From positions 28,419,319 to 28,483,318 of the forward strand of contig NC_089236.1 in assembly GCF_963924675.1 (NCBI RefSeq): a stretch of 64,000 bases of DNA, written 5' to 3'. A program made the position numbers and the translations under genes. Positions 25,156 through 37,455 of this stretch are shown here, piece after piece. Position 1 is the stretch's first letter, and every line of letters begins with the position of its first letter. Under the pieces are notes generated by a model. That model was not told the origin of the DNA. It did no database searches and worked only from the letters and a program-made list of their open reading frames with translations. This DNA is from Phocoena phocoena. Lineage: Eukaryota > Chordata > Mammalia > Artiodactyla > Phocoenidae.

Positions 25156-26929
25156 CCTGCTCGATTTCATTCATGTAAACTTGATAAACCATGCAAATAT
25201 TACTTAGATTTTTTAAAGAATTGAATGAGAATGTTGTGTTAGAGTTGTTTTGAAAAGTTGAGAGAGTGTTTTTTTGTTGATAGTTGATCAATATGTTTTT
25301 AGTTGAATCAATATGCCCAGAGGTCTAGAGCAAACAAAGTTAAATAAATCGAAAAGAAAGCACATATTCTTCTAGGATAAGAAATATAAAAGAGATTTAA
25401 CCTTATATCAATGATAAAATAAGATTACTGGGGCATGATAAAACTACTGATGAACTGAAGTGAGTGAAAACATTTCAGTAGGGATCCTGGGAACAAACAA
25501 AAAGGGAAAATATGTTGTATATGTAAAAATTATAAACCATGTTATACTTTGTTCAGAAAGTACCTTTTTAAACTGTTATAAATGGAGAATATTCAGTAGA
25601 GCTCAATATAAAACCCCATTTGTGAAAAGGATAGGGATCAAAAAAGACTGACAAATCTACTATATATGTATTCTATACAAGATGGACTTATGTAGAAAAT
25701 GATTATTTGCAATTACATAAAGGTTTTTTTTTAAGATTCTTTCTTCAAACTGTTTGAAGAAAAAAAAAAAAAAGGAATGGGCCTCCATTACAGTAGATGA
25801 AATGTCCATTTTATGAGACATATTATTTGAAGATTTTTTTTTTGTTGTATTGCATTGATCAGACAAATGTTTATAGGATAGCTTGGACAAGGATTTACAG
25901 AAAGTAGTTATTTTTTAACAGCATGGAATCTTTAGCTATTGATATAAAAACCTATTTTAACTTTTAAATATACTATTCTTGTAGTAACAATATATTGCCA
26001 GGATTTCAATTTTATGTTTCTCTGTTAGATTGGACATTATGTATGTGTTTATGTAAGTTATTTATTGATTAGAAGGCCTTATATTTACTAATAAAATTGG
26101 AAATTTGAAAGGAAAAAATTGAAAATAAATACAAGAATAATAATATTCACATTGTAAAAAATCTATAAAACCTACTCAAGATTTATTAGTTTTCATTTGT
26201 TTGGTTAAAAATTAAAAATAAATACCTTTAAATCCTTTATCACTTATTCTTAAAATAAAACAGTAACAAATGGAATGTATTTCATACTTATAAGCAGTGG
26301 CATAAATATCATCTGAACAGTTTGTGTCAACTTGCAGCTATATAAATGAGTACAATTGGATTAGTTCTAAAAACAGTGCAAATAATTAACATTCCAGAGG
26401 CATTCTGCAAGTAACAGAGTCAAGCACTGAAATTAAAAGATTGATAATGCTTTTTATTAAATATATATACTTCCAATCTCAATATTCACTCTGATACATT
26501 CTAGGTATTTTCATTTTATCTTAGAAGACAATAAGGAATACCAGCTAATCATGTTACAAGTGCCAATGCAAGAGTTAAGGTATGTGCAAATGAAATAAGA
26601 GCAGAGAACAGATAAAGAGTTTGGAAAATGCTAAACAGAATTTGGACCATTGATCCTGAAATTTCAGGGTTAAAAAGAACTTTATTTAACTAAGGAAGGA
26701 GCAGCAAAAGTACTTCAATAAGACATGGGCTATGCCATCAATGATTGGGCAAATTATTTTTCTTTATATTTCCACCTCTATAATGGATATAAGAAATGTG
26801 TCCTATGTGTCAATCACAAACTAAGTTTGAATCTCAATTTTCATAATATTTGTATAGTAAACTTGTTTCCCAGAGTTCATTCCCCCTTTCTCAAAGGCAG
26901 TACTTCACTCTATTTGATCCCCCTTAGAA
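25156..26929. other. AT-rich unmatched DNA
   Basis: No gene or named repeat. Contains an A-run near 25760-25773 and a T-run at 25836-25844. All open frames are short and without domains. Confidence 0.45.
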
Positions 26930-27335
26930 GCTACAGTGGTCTGTGGTAGACATTACTGGTACTCAGCAAGATCTCTCTTATCAAGAAAATGTTCTCCTTG
27001 ATGTTTAGTAAGGTCATGAGACAAGTTAACCAATGATCTATAAGTAGATGGAAAATGTAGTGTTTCTTTGCAAATAAAATTAAGTGCCAATACAAGATTA
27101 TCCATACTCTCTTCATCTGTCAAGACAAACCTGAAAGTTGTCTATTGCAGTTGCAGTGTTATGAGGTGGTGAAGCTTCTATCATCCTAGCTTTTGCGTGA
27201 ATGGAATTAGTGGAACTCAATTGCCAAAAGTCTTTGGACAGGTCATGTAAGTACAATATACACTTTTGTTGTATTAAGCCACTGACATTTTAAAGTTGTT
27301 GCTGCAGCATTACATAGCCTATCCAAACTTTGAAC
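26930..27335 (+). repeat. MaLR/ERVL-like LTR remnant
   Basis: The right end reads cttttgttgtattaagccac then tgacattttaaagttgttgc and tgcagcattacatagcctat, the usual terminus of several old MaLR/ERVL LTRs. The interior contains gcaagatctctcttatcaag. Divergence is high and the left end is uncertain. Confidence 0.55.
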
Positions 27336-30084
27336 GTTCCTGGTGGCTTCTTTTACCAGAACCTTCCTCTTACCATCATGGCTTAGCCATCTATTAGACA
27401 AATACATTTAAAAAAAAAATAATTTTGAGAAAAGTGGGGGAGAAAATAGGATAAAAGTTGAAATGTCTTTAATTCAGTAGATAAATGTAGGCAAAACTGA
27501 TGAATTATTTCTACTTCTAAGAACATATGGAGCTACCTGGGTTCTATCTTCTCCACTAAGAATTTTCAACCTTCCCTTTGACTCAGGAAACTTCCACATA
27601 GCTTGTCAGTACATCATATCCATATCTTGTTTTCTCTTACTGTGAACTGGAGAACCATAACTCTGAAAGAATCTGGTATTTGTGATAATCTACACACCTG
27701 CATTCAAATATATTATGATCAACATGTCTCATGGTATTCGTATGTAATGCTACAATATTTAATTAACTTAATCTTGAATGACTCTCCAAAACTACTAAGA
27801 CGTTTTTAAATATTTCATTTTAAATATAGCTTATTTGATGTGTGATTCTAAATTTAAATAAATAGAAACCTGATATGCAACACTTAGTGATGATTTCTCA
27901 ATTATTCCTCCACATTCAAGATCACCTCTATTTCCCCACCATTCTCTCTTTCCACTGTGGAGTGAAGATAATGGCCCTTTTCCCACTCTTTTCCTTTGTT
28001 TCGTGGTATTCCTGGTCTCACTGCCCTTTGACTGGATCACCTCCAAATAACATTTTGGTATTTCACATTAGGTACTTATTTTAAGGGAAAAAGTCTTCTT
28101 AATAACTGTGCTATATCTGATATCTAGATATGTAGTATCCCACTCTCTACTTAAATTCCATCATTCACTTGCTCTTGTAATCACTCCATTCCCCCACACT
28201 CTTAATATCTTGCTCCTCCTTCACTCCACCTCTCACACTGGATAAACCCAAATATTTTTCCAAGTTCAAACTCTATATTTCATGTGTGATATTGGATTGA
28301 TTATTCATACTTATCTGTGTATTTGATGTTGTAAAAGAATTTATATATTTAAAGTATTTAGTACACATAGTACATAATAATTAGTGATTATTAATATTAA
28401 AGTTAGCCTAGTCCTCACTGGCCCCTGCAAAACTGATTATAGCTGGGAGAAATCACACATTCATTTTGAGTGACCTACTCTAATTCACACCAAAAATCTC
28501 AAATAGTAACTTAACACTGCCCATAAATCCTATCATCCTTGATTATAATGTGCACTTGCCCACACTCTACACCTGTTTTCACACTATCTCTTTTCCCCTC
28601 AAACCTCCAACACTTTTTCTCACTTCTCACTCTGAGTGGATGATGTAACCTTTTATTTCTCTAAAATATTGATGTCACAATAGGTATCTATTTACAAGAT
28701 ACTAATAACAAATATAAACTTGGTTGCTTATAATGACCTCCTCTTCTTTGAACCAATTGTAATAAACCACCAGCATTTAATCCACATCCTCTGTTTTCCT
28801 TCCTGTGTCTCCTAACTCATATCAGAAGCTATCTTCATTCTCAAGCTTTAGAATCATGTACTTTTACCTTCTCAAGGACATTTGATCCTATAAATATAAT
28901 CACCTCTCCTGAATCACTCTTTTATGCTCTTTCTTAGATTAAAGGCATCAAAAAATTTCAAACATTGTGCATGCATCTAAACATGCAGATGCACAGTAAA
29001 ATTTAAATCATTCCTTTGAATGGTTTCACCTTTCTGGAGGTATAGTCAGGGTCTGAGAAGTTTTCTAATATAGAGACTAAATCTTGAATGGAGCCAAGAA
29101 AAAGATTGACCTACCTTCAAGTTCATTGGGTCAGTAAACATATAGATACCTTCTCATCACAGTTTCGAATTCTGAAAAACTGTCATAGCATTATGTTCCC
29201 TCTAAAATGGGTTGAAAAAATACCAATATTGAAGAATAGTTCAAGTTAATTAACCTCTGTTTGTGTTTTCCAGCCTCCCAATCCTGTTGCTCTGCTCCTG
29301 TGTTTCCTTTCCAGGTTTTCTTAAGGCTGTTCACTAATCAAAGACAGCAGGACTCTTTGTGATATTTTAGATTTAATCAATTTAGAGAGCTGAAGTTAAT
29401 TACTGTATTGAATTAGCTAATATGTTAAATTAAAAAACAGAAAATAATTATAAATATTATCAAAATATGCACATTAATACAGTGAATAAAGTTCTACTAT
29501 CAACAAATAATTATATTTCATTTTAAAATAGAAATAATTAAAACCAATTTTCTTGAAGCGATTCTAATACTTACTGAGAAGAATGTATTCTTCTCAAGTT
29601 TTCCAGTACTTATACCAGAGGTTACAAACTAAAATATTGAGAAAGCAAGACAAAGTATAAGCGAATAAAGTGAGTTGGGAAAGGGAGATATTTTTAACTG
29701 GTGAGTATATGTCTTCTCTAGATTATGCAACTAATAGTTGACATTAATTGATTATTACCATGAGAGAAAGAAAGTCTAGGTTTACTATGAAATATATGGA
29801 GTTTAAACTTAAATATACTTGTTTAAAATATTGGTTAATAATTTAATTTTTAAGTCCATACTATCAGAGCAAAATGAAGCTCATAGCTGGACCATGTATA
29901 ATCCCACATATTACTAGCTTGCAGTGTCTGCCAATATAACTTGCATATTAATTATTTGTGTGGGTCTTATATAACAGAAAACTAAGCCTGAAATAAACAA
30001 ATAAAATACCTCCCTATCTGAAGGACCTTATTAGTGAGAGAAAGATAGTTACGTGCATACAGCTGTTACACATTGAGAATATAT
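27336..30084. other. Unmatched DNA
   Basis: About 2.7 kb without a recognised element. The part 27890-28930 is pyrimidine-rich (many ctcc, cttcc and cactc words), unlike the surrounding AT-rich sequence, and may be a diverged LINE, but I could not align it to a family. No RNA gene or domain-bearing frame. Confidence 0.4.
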
Positions 30085-30650
30085 TCCTTCAAGTAGTATT
30101 TACAGAGAATCTGCTATATACTTAACATGGGCACTGTTAGCATTACTTGTTAGCAATGAGCAAAACAGACAAAATACCTGCACTCATGGAATTTTCATAT
30201 AGTATAACATCTAGTATATTATCCAAAGTATATATGTTCAATGAGAAAAACTACTATGTAAAAAGCAATCTAGGAATGTATATAGAATTTGCTAAGCAGG
30301 GAGGGTAGTGGCTATAACATTTAATATATTGTTTAAAGATGTTTTTTCTCAGGAAAAACTTGATGAGTACCTGAAAAGAATTAAATGATACAATATCCAG
30401 GGAAAGAGCATTTCAAATAGAATGGACAGCAACTGCAAATGCTCCAAGGAGGGAGATGGCTGGCATGTGTATTGATCATAAAGGAGATTAGTGTGGCCTG
30501 AGTAGAGTAGTGAGGGAGAAAAGAGTAAAACAAATAGCCAGGGAGGTTTTGGCAGAGGGGGTGGGGGCTTAAGCATGTTGCATATGGCTCATTATATATT
30601 AGGAGGTGATAATTGCTATGGAGTAAAATATGGCTGGGAAGGAGAATAGG
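30085..30650 (-). repeat. L2 LINE 3' end
   Basis: On the + strand, antisense L2 terminal phrases occur in order: tagtatttacagagaatctg (30093), aaaacagacaaaatacctgc (30162) with cactcatggaattttc, then gcatttcaaatagaatggac (30409) and agcaactgcaaatgctccaa (30429), followed by gtgtggcctgagtagagtag. These are the reverse complement of the well-known L2 3' region. Old, inactive, 5' truncated. Confidence 0.82.
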
Positions 30651-30859
30651 GTGCTGGGTTGGGGTTATTGGTATTTGTGAACATGAGAAGACTTTGCCAT
30701 ATTATACACTTTGGTATACATTAAATATGGTGATCAATAAGTAATCTAATAATATTCTCTACTGAAAACTGTTCTGTACTTCCCCACCATTTCTGATTTG
30801 ATGTGCAAATTTTTATCTTGACATACATATTTCAGACACTTTAATTCTTAGTAAGCCCT

Positions 30860-31105
30860 CACGTTCATATCTTTCTACAGCTCACTACATACCATATGCC
30901 TCAGTCTAAAGAAGCAATGCTCTCTGACTTTTAAAACTCTTTACTCAAATACTGAAAAGCTGATTTTCATCATTGCCTACCTTTAAAGGCCTCTGGTATA
31001 TTTTTATATTTCTATTGAAACATATATTACATTGTATTCTTTTTTTCCTTTTTCATTTCCCCTATCAAGCTGATATTTTCTTCAAGACTAATAGGATGTC
31101 TAGAA
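30860..31105 (+). repeat. Possible L2 fragment, + strand
   Basis: Weak match to L2 3' sequence: pyrimidine-rich coding-like part, acatatattacattgtattc, then tttcatttcccctatcaagc, tgatattttcttcaagacta and ataggatgtc. Divergence is strong and a chance resemblance is possible. Confidence 0.4.
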
Positions 31106-34100
31106 ACCATCGGTGGTGCCCTGCTTAACAATTCTTCCTCTTTTTCCTTGTTGGGTGAGCCTATCTCCCACAAATCAGTCTGAAATTGTCAGATAGTCAT
31201 GTCCCCTTTAACCTCTGTAGCTAGTTGTGCCCATGGGGACTGTTAAAATAAATAAAATGTAAATCAAGTTTGTGCAGTGTCTTCTAAGAAAGATTTTCCT
31301 TTCCAATATAAAGACCAAGAAATAAGAGAACCTCATCAATTCCCTTCATCCTTAGATGTTCTGAATGCAGATCTGATTCTTGGAGCTTCAAGAAACATGT
31401 GTCCATAAAGAGCCACACTTGGATACCTTAAGGATGGTACATTCAAAAGATGAGAAATATTTAGGCTTCTGATTGAATTTATGAACTCCCGAAATAACAC
31501 TTGGATAATAATAAATTCGAGCTTCTGGTCAGGATGGAAATTTATATTTATAAAGTTCCTGCTAAACAGTTGCTGTTTGACTCCCCATCAGATAAGTTTC
31601 TCATTTCTGGTTGTTTTAATTTTATGGTCTAGAGCTACAGTGTACAAAGAGGTATTCACTAGCCATTTACAGATATTTAAAATTAAAATTATATTAAGCT
31701 CCATTAAAAACTCAGTTTTGCCAAGCTAGCAACATTTCAAGTGTTCAATAGCATCGTGGGGCTAGTGGTTATTGTAATACACAGCACAGATATAGAACAA
31801 CTCTATCATTTGTATCGTTGTTTCACACAGTGCTGGACCAGAGTTTTCTATATTTTAAACTTTCAGTACAACTCTAGTTGATCCCTATAGTCAAACAATT
31901 ATAGTAAGTTTCCATGTATGTGTACTGTATCAGCATCATTCAGCTCAACCACAATCTTGGCAGAAGACAGACTCTTCACCTAAGAAGCATAATTCCATAA
32001 ACAATTTTTCTGAAGCACGTGTGTAACCAGAAGGCTTCGGGCTACATCAGCCAGTGAAGGACAATGTGTTACATTTAAACTGATACCACAATGATTATGT
32101 ATTTGGCATTAGTGCTCTGGAAAATACAACACCATTGTATTTCAAGGTTCCCATATTGCCTGCATTTTAACAAATCTGAAGGGCTGCAATTCTGCATTTT
32201 CAATGCCATACCACCATCACTCCTGTGACTTTTGATCTCTGAGTGGATAGTCAGATAGTTTAATTGTAACCCTCTAACCTGTCTTCACCCTTGTCACAGT
32301 CTTCCCTCAGAAGTGAGATTTGATCTCTGTATTTCCAAATGAAAGCCGGGTCAATTTGTGAGTGAACTGATTGTTTAGTATCACAGGAGGGCTGCTTGTC
32401 ACACTGAACCCATTCTGTTACCTGAGTGTGTCAAATTATACAGCAAGTCCCCCATGGCTCTGTGAATGATACTGCCCAGCTAATTTTTTAGGACCAGCCT
32501 GCATCATTAATAGTTTCTCAATTACTTCCCCACTAGACAGTACACTGACTTACTTTAGTCTTCCACTGTTTTGTTACAGCTCTAGTAAACCTTTTGTGTG
32601 AGAATATGCTAGTTCTCTCAGCAGGTGTTCAGAATGGCCTCCACAAATACCTGAGTGACCCTGTTCATTGTTTTTCTCACCTCTTTACAGGCAACTACCC
32701 AGCATTAAGTGAAGTGACTGTGACCAGAAAAACGTAAAGGGTTTTAAAAAGTGAATATGATAAGAGAGCAATCACTGGGAGACTGTATTTACTTATAGAA
32801 CCAGAGATAATTTTGACAAATGGACAACACTACTCAAATGGTAATGTAATGTACTACATTAAGAAAAGAATATGAAATCTTGTTAAACAAATAGAATATT
32901 CCCTTTCACTGATTCATGTCATATGTAGATTTATACATCCACAATCAAAACATCACTCTGATCATTAGGATGTTCATATTTTTAATTTACTTAGTTTCTC
33001 TTTACTAGCTTTCACGACATAAATTCACAACATGATCTGGCATCCTTTGATCTTAGTTTCACAAAACATTTCTTCCCAGTGAAGAAGATCATGCTGTGTG
33101 TGATTTGGTTGCATTCTTCAACTTCAAATGCATATTTAAAGTTATTTCTCCTATACTCTAGGCACCATTGAAGTTTCGTTTCATTTGAGTTCGTTCTTGC
33201 ACAATTTTTCATCCTGCTAGAGCTCTACCAGTGATCTCTGAGGGAGAAGATTCTGCCTGTCAACTTGCTCTTAGACCCAATAACACTCATACTTCAGACT
33301 TAAACTGGAAAAACACTTGCCTATGATTTGTTCATTGTTCAAGCAACACATAAACTAGGCTACACTCTTACATTTTTCTTATACATTGCTCCATCAAATT
33401 ACATGGATATGGAAAACTTATGAACATCAGAGGAAACACTTTTAATTTACCATTTGAACTTCTTTGCTTTGCATAGAACTTCAAGAATATATCTATTCAT
33501 TAATAAAAATTGCTGCATAACCTCACTCATATGATGATCTAAGGCTAGAGCGGAGTTTTAACTTTCTTTGAATTTAATTACATAAATATTATTTTCTCTT
33601 AAATGAAAATACATCTCTTAAATATACATCATGTGGATTGAGAAATTAGGTGCATTAAAACATATGAATAAAAGAGATAAGATACCCTTATTGTATTTGT
33701 ATATTATTAGAATATAACACCCCTCCACGTGAAAATGAAAACTTATGTTATTCTCTGTGATACAAGCTGTTGTATGACACTAGAGCTACATATTAGCATA
33801 TCATATGAGAATAAGTCTATCTAAGAAGAAAGATTTTTTACACAGCTTTAATTTCATTTATAGGTCTTTTGCCTACACACATTTTACCCCTACATTCTGG
33901 CAGAGTTAGAAAAGAATCCCTTATCAAAAGAATGGGGAAAATTCATACTTCCATTTACATGATGGTTGCTTTAGAAATTTAGCTTTCAGTGATGCTGATC
34001 ATTCTTCCTGTTTGGTCTTGACAATTAGCTGTGATATTTTTTGTTTATTTATAACGTTTTATGCACCTTCTCAGGTTCAGAGGCAGAGGAAATAAGACCA

Positions 34101-34229
34101 GCAATCTATAAAACTGTAATACAGGAAACCTTAAGCTGAATATTTGTTAGTTGCATTTATTGACATATACAATAGAAAGTTTATTTTAAAAACGTGTTCT
34201 CCCCACACCCATTAGATAAACTCCTTAAG
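31106..34229. other. Unmatched DNA including a balanced-composition block
   Basis: About 3.1 kb with no named repeat. The stretch 31900-32720 differs from most of the window: few A/T runs, balanced bases and no repeat signature. That is compatible with a conserved noncoding element or an unidentified old repeat. It has no open frame with a domain and no consistent splice-site pattern. Confidence 0.4.
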
Positions 34230-34240
34230 AATCATATATT

Positions 34241-34458
34241 TAGGGGCTTCCCTGGTGGTGCAGTGGTTGAGAGTCCGCCTGCCGATGCAGGGGACACGGG
34301 TTCGTGCCCCGAGTCCAGGAATATCCCACATGATGCAGAGCGGCTGGGCCCGTGAACCATGGCCACTGAGCCTGCGCGTCCGGAGCCTGTGCTCCGCAAT
34401 GGGAGAGGCCACAACAGTGAGAGGCCCACTTACCGCAAAAAAAAAAATAAAATAAAAT
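34241..34458 (+). mobile_element. CHR-type SINE, best preserved copy
   Basis: The head reads ggggcttccctggtggtgca with an A-box-like tggtgcagtgg at 34256-34266 and a B-box-like ggttcgtgccc at 34299-34309. The body keeps most CpG sites (gcctgcgcgtccggagcctg), so it is probably the youngest of the five copies. The tail is A-rich with an aaaat repeat. An 11-bp perfect target-site duplication, aatcatatatt, lies at 34230-34240 and 34459-34469. Derived from a tRNA-like ancestor; mobilised by L1 in trans. Not a tRNA gene. Confidence 0.96.
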
Positions 34459-35660
34459 AATCATATATTCTGTATAGGGAAAGGGGAAATAAAAACCTTA
34501 TCAGAGATTAAAAATAAGGTATTATTCTTTTTCCAATTCTATTTATCTAAAGGTATTCCAATTCAAAAATGGTATTCTCATAAGAAGATAACATAATTAA
34601 ACAAATGAATGATACAATTAAAAAGCCTAACTTTATATAAGTATTATAATTAAATTATATTCACTACATGAGAACTGATCTTCAATAAATGCTAATAATT
34701 TTACCTTCTCTTTCCACAAGTTTGGGCATGATCCCATGGAGAAGCACTCAGAATGTGTCCTCAATTCTTTTTGTTTGTTTGTTTTTCTTTAGAATTTTTT
34801 TTCTTTAACATCTTTATTGGAGTATAATTGCTTTACAATGGTGTGTAAGTTTCTGCTTTGTAACAAAGTTAATCAGTTATACCTATACATATGTCCCCTT
34901 ATCTCTTCCCTCTTGCGTCTCCCTCCCATCCTCCATATCCCACCCCTCTAGGTGGACACAAAGCACCGAGCTGATCACCCTGTGCTGTGTGGCTGCTTCC
35001 CACTAGCTATTTTACATTTGGTAGTGTATATATGTCCATGCCACTCTCTCACTTTGTCGCAGCTTACCCTTCCCCCTCCCCGTGTCCTCAAGTCCATTCT
35101 CTAGTAGGTCTGCCTCTTTATTCCCGTCTTGCCCCTAGGTTCTTCATGACCATTTTTTTTTAGATACTATATATATGTATTAGCATATGGTTTTTGTTTT
35201 TCTCTTTCTGACTTACTTCACACTGTATGACAGACTCTACGTCCATCCACCTCATTACAAATAACTCAATTTCATTTCTTTTTAAGGCTGAGTGATATTC
35301 CATTGTATATATGTACCATATCTTCTTTATCCATTAATCTGTTGATGGACACTTAGGTTGCTTCCATGTCCTGGCTATTGTAAATAAAGTTGTAATGAAC
35401 ATTTTGGTACACGACTCTTTTTGAATTATGGTTTTATCAGGGTATATGCCTAATATTGGGATTTCTGGGTCATATGGTAATTCTATTTTCACTTTTATAA
35501 GGAACCTACATATTGTTCTCCATAGCGGCTGTATCAATTTACATTCCCACCAAGTCTGCAAGAGGGTTCCCTTTTCTCCACACCCTCTCCAGCATTTATT
35601 GCTTGTAGATTTTTTGATGATGGCCCTTCTGCCCGGTGTGAGATGATATTTCATTGTAGT

Positions 35661-35861
35661 CTTTTTTTGAGGTACGTGGGCCTCTCACTGTTGTGGCCTC
35701 TCCCGTTGCAGAGCACAGGCTCCAGATGCACAAGTTCAGTGGCCATGGCTCACGGGCCTAGCCACTCCGTGGCATGTGGGATCTTCCCGGACCACAATAC
35801 GAACCCGTGTCCCCTCCATCGGCAGGCGGACACTCAACCACTGTGCCACCAGGGATGCCCC
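35661..35861 (-). mobile_element. CHR-type SINE inside the twin-primed L1
   Basis: Antisense CHR SINE: T-run at the left (35662-35668), then gggcctctcactgttgtggc, the reverse of the CHR body, and at the right ccactgtgccaccagggatg. An 11-bp perfect duplication, ttcattgtagt, flanks it at 35650-35660 and 35862-35872. It interrupts L1 ORF2 sequence that resumes on the other side, so it is younger than the L1. Confidence 0.96.
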
Positions 35862-36193
35862 TTCATTGTAGTTTTGATTTACATTTCTCTAGTGATTAAT
35901 GACGTTGAGCATTCGTTCCTGTGTTTGTTGGCAATATGTATATCTTCTTTGGAGAAATGTCTATTTAGGTCCTCTGTTCATTTTTGGATTGGACTTTTTG
36001 ATTTTTTTGATATTGAGCTGCTTGTAAATTTTGGAGATTAAGCCTTTGCCAGTTGCTTCATTTGCAAATATTTTCTCCCATTCTAAGGGTGGTCTTTTCA
36101 TCTTGTTTATGGTTTCCTTTGCTGTGTAAAAGCTTTTAAGTTTCAATAGGTCGCATTTGTTTTTTTTTGTTTGTTTGTTTGTTTTTATCAATC

Positions 36194-37447
36194 AATGGGA
36201 TACACCATATTAACAAATTGAAGGAGAAAAAACATATGATCATCTCAATAGATGCAGAAAAAGCTTTTGACAAAATTCAACACCCATTTGTGATAAAATC
36301 GCTCCAGAAAGTAGGCATAGAGGGAACTTTCTTCAACATAATAAAGGTCATATATGACAAACCCACAGCCAACATCATCCTCAATGGTGAAAAACTGAAA
36401 GCATTTCCACTAAGATCAGGAACAAGACAAGGTTGCCCACTATCACCACTATTATTCAACATAATTTTGGAAGTTTTAGCCACAGCAATCAGAGAAGAAA
36501 AAGAAATAAAAGGAATCCAAATCAGAAAAGAAGTAAAGCTGTCACTTTTTGCAGATAACATGATACTTTACCTAGAGAATCCTAAAGTTGCTACCAGAAA
36601 ACTACTAGAGCTAATCAATGAATTTTGTGAAGTAGCAGTATACAAAATTAATGCACACAAATCTCTTGCATTCCTATACACTAATGATGAAAAATCTGAA
36701 AGTGAAATTAAGAAAACACTCCCATTCACCATTGCAACAAAAAGAATAAAATATGTAGGAATAAACCTACCTAAGGAGACAAAAGACCTGTATGCAGAAA
36801 ATTATAAGACACTGATGAAAGAAATTAAAGATGATACAAATAGATGGAGAGATATACCATGTTCTTGGATTGGAAGAATCAACATTGTGAAAATGACTCT
36901 ACTACACAAAGCAATCTACAGATTCAATGCAATCCCTATCAAAAGACCACTGGCATTTTTCACAGAACTAGAACAAAACATTTCACAATTTGTATGGAAA
37001 CACAAAAGAATAGCTAAAACATTCTTGAGAAAGAAAAATGGAGCTGGAAGAATCAGGCTCCCTGACTTCAGACTATACTACAAAGCTACAGTAATCAAGA
37101 CAGTATGGTACTGTCACAAAAACAGAAAAATAGATCAATGGACCAGGATAGAAAGCCCAGAGATAAACCCACACACATTGGTCACCTTATCTTTGATAAT
37201 GGAGCCAAGAATATACAGTGGAGAAAAGACAGCCTCTTCAATAAGTGATCCTGGGAAAATTGGACAGCTACATGTAAAAGAATGAAATTAGAAAACTCCC
37301 TAACACCATACACAAAAATAAACTCAAACTGGATTCAAGACCTAAATGTAAGGCCAGACACTATCAAACTCTTAGAGGAAAACATAGGCAGACCACTCTA
37401 TGACATAAATCACAGCAAGATCCTTTTTGACACACCTCCTAGAGAAA
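36194..37447 (+). pseudogene. L1 ORF2 reverse transcriptase fragment (inverted segment)
   Basis: The longest open frame here (36167-37285, 372 aa, then a frame change into 37282-37464) encodes the L1 reverse transcriptase palm and thumb. Residues about 28-36 read IDAEKAFDK (RT motif with the first catalytic Asp). About 84-95 read [12 protein letters not shown]. About 128-131 read FADN where active L1 has FADD, so the second Asp of the catalytic pair is Asn (codon 36557-36559). The C-terminal part continues with [19 protein letters not shown]. The endonuclease and the ORF2 N-terminus are absent because the copy is 5' truncated. It has no promoter or start of its own: the first 20 or so residues are junction sequence. 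It is not a host gene. Confidence 0.93.
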
Positions 37448-37455
37448 TTCTTTTC

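Larger units (their letters stand above)
34773..37455 (-). mobile_element. L1 LINE with inverted 5' part (twin priming)
   Basis: The 3' part (34773-36165) lies on the - strand: T-rich tail at the left, cetartiodactyl L1 3'UTR (aacatctttattggagtata), then ORF2 C-terminus up to [17 protein letters not shown] near 36090. At about 36166-36190 a T/TTTG-rich junction follows and the orientation flips. The region 36190-37450 is ORF2 on the + strand, running from [12 protein letters not shown] to the phrase DTPPREI. In a normal L1, DTPPREI is followed within a few residues by the very point where the - strand part starts, so the two halves are adjacent pieces of one ORF2 with at most a few codons lost. 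A possible target duplication is aattctttt (34763-34771 and 37446-37454). Confidence 0.9.

Noticed and set aside
34255..34455. tRNA gene, because A-box and B-box-like words are present in the CHR SINE copies
   Set aside because: The tRNA-related part cannot fold as a complete tRNA, and each copy has a SINE body, A-tail and target-site duplication.
36167..37285. 372-aa open frame as a host gene
   Set aside because: It is L1 reverse transcriptase in the inverted half of a twin-primed L1, with a changed active site and no start of its own.
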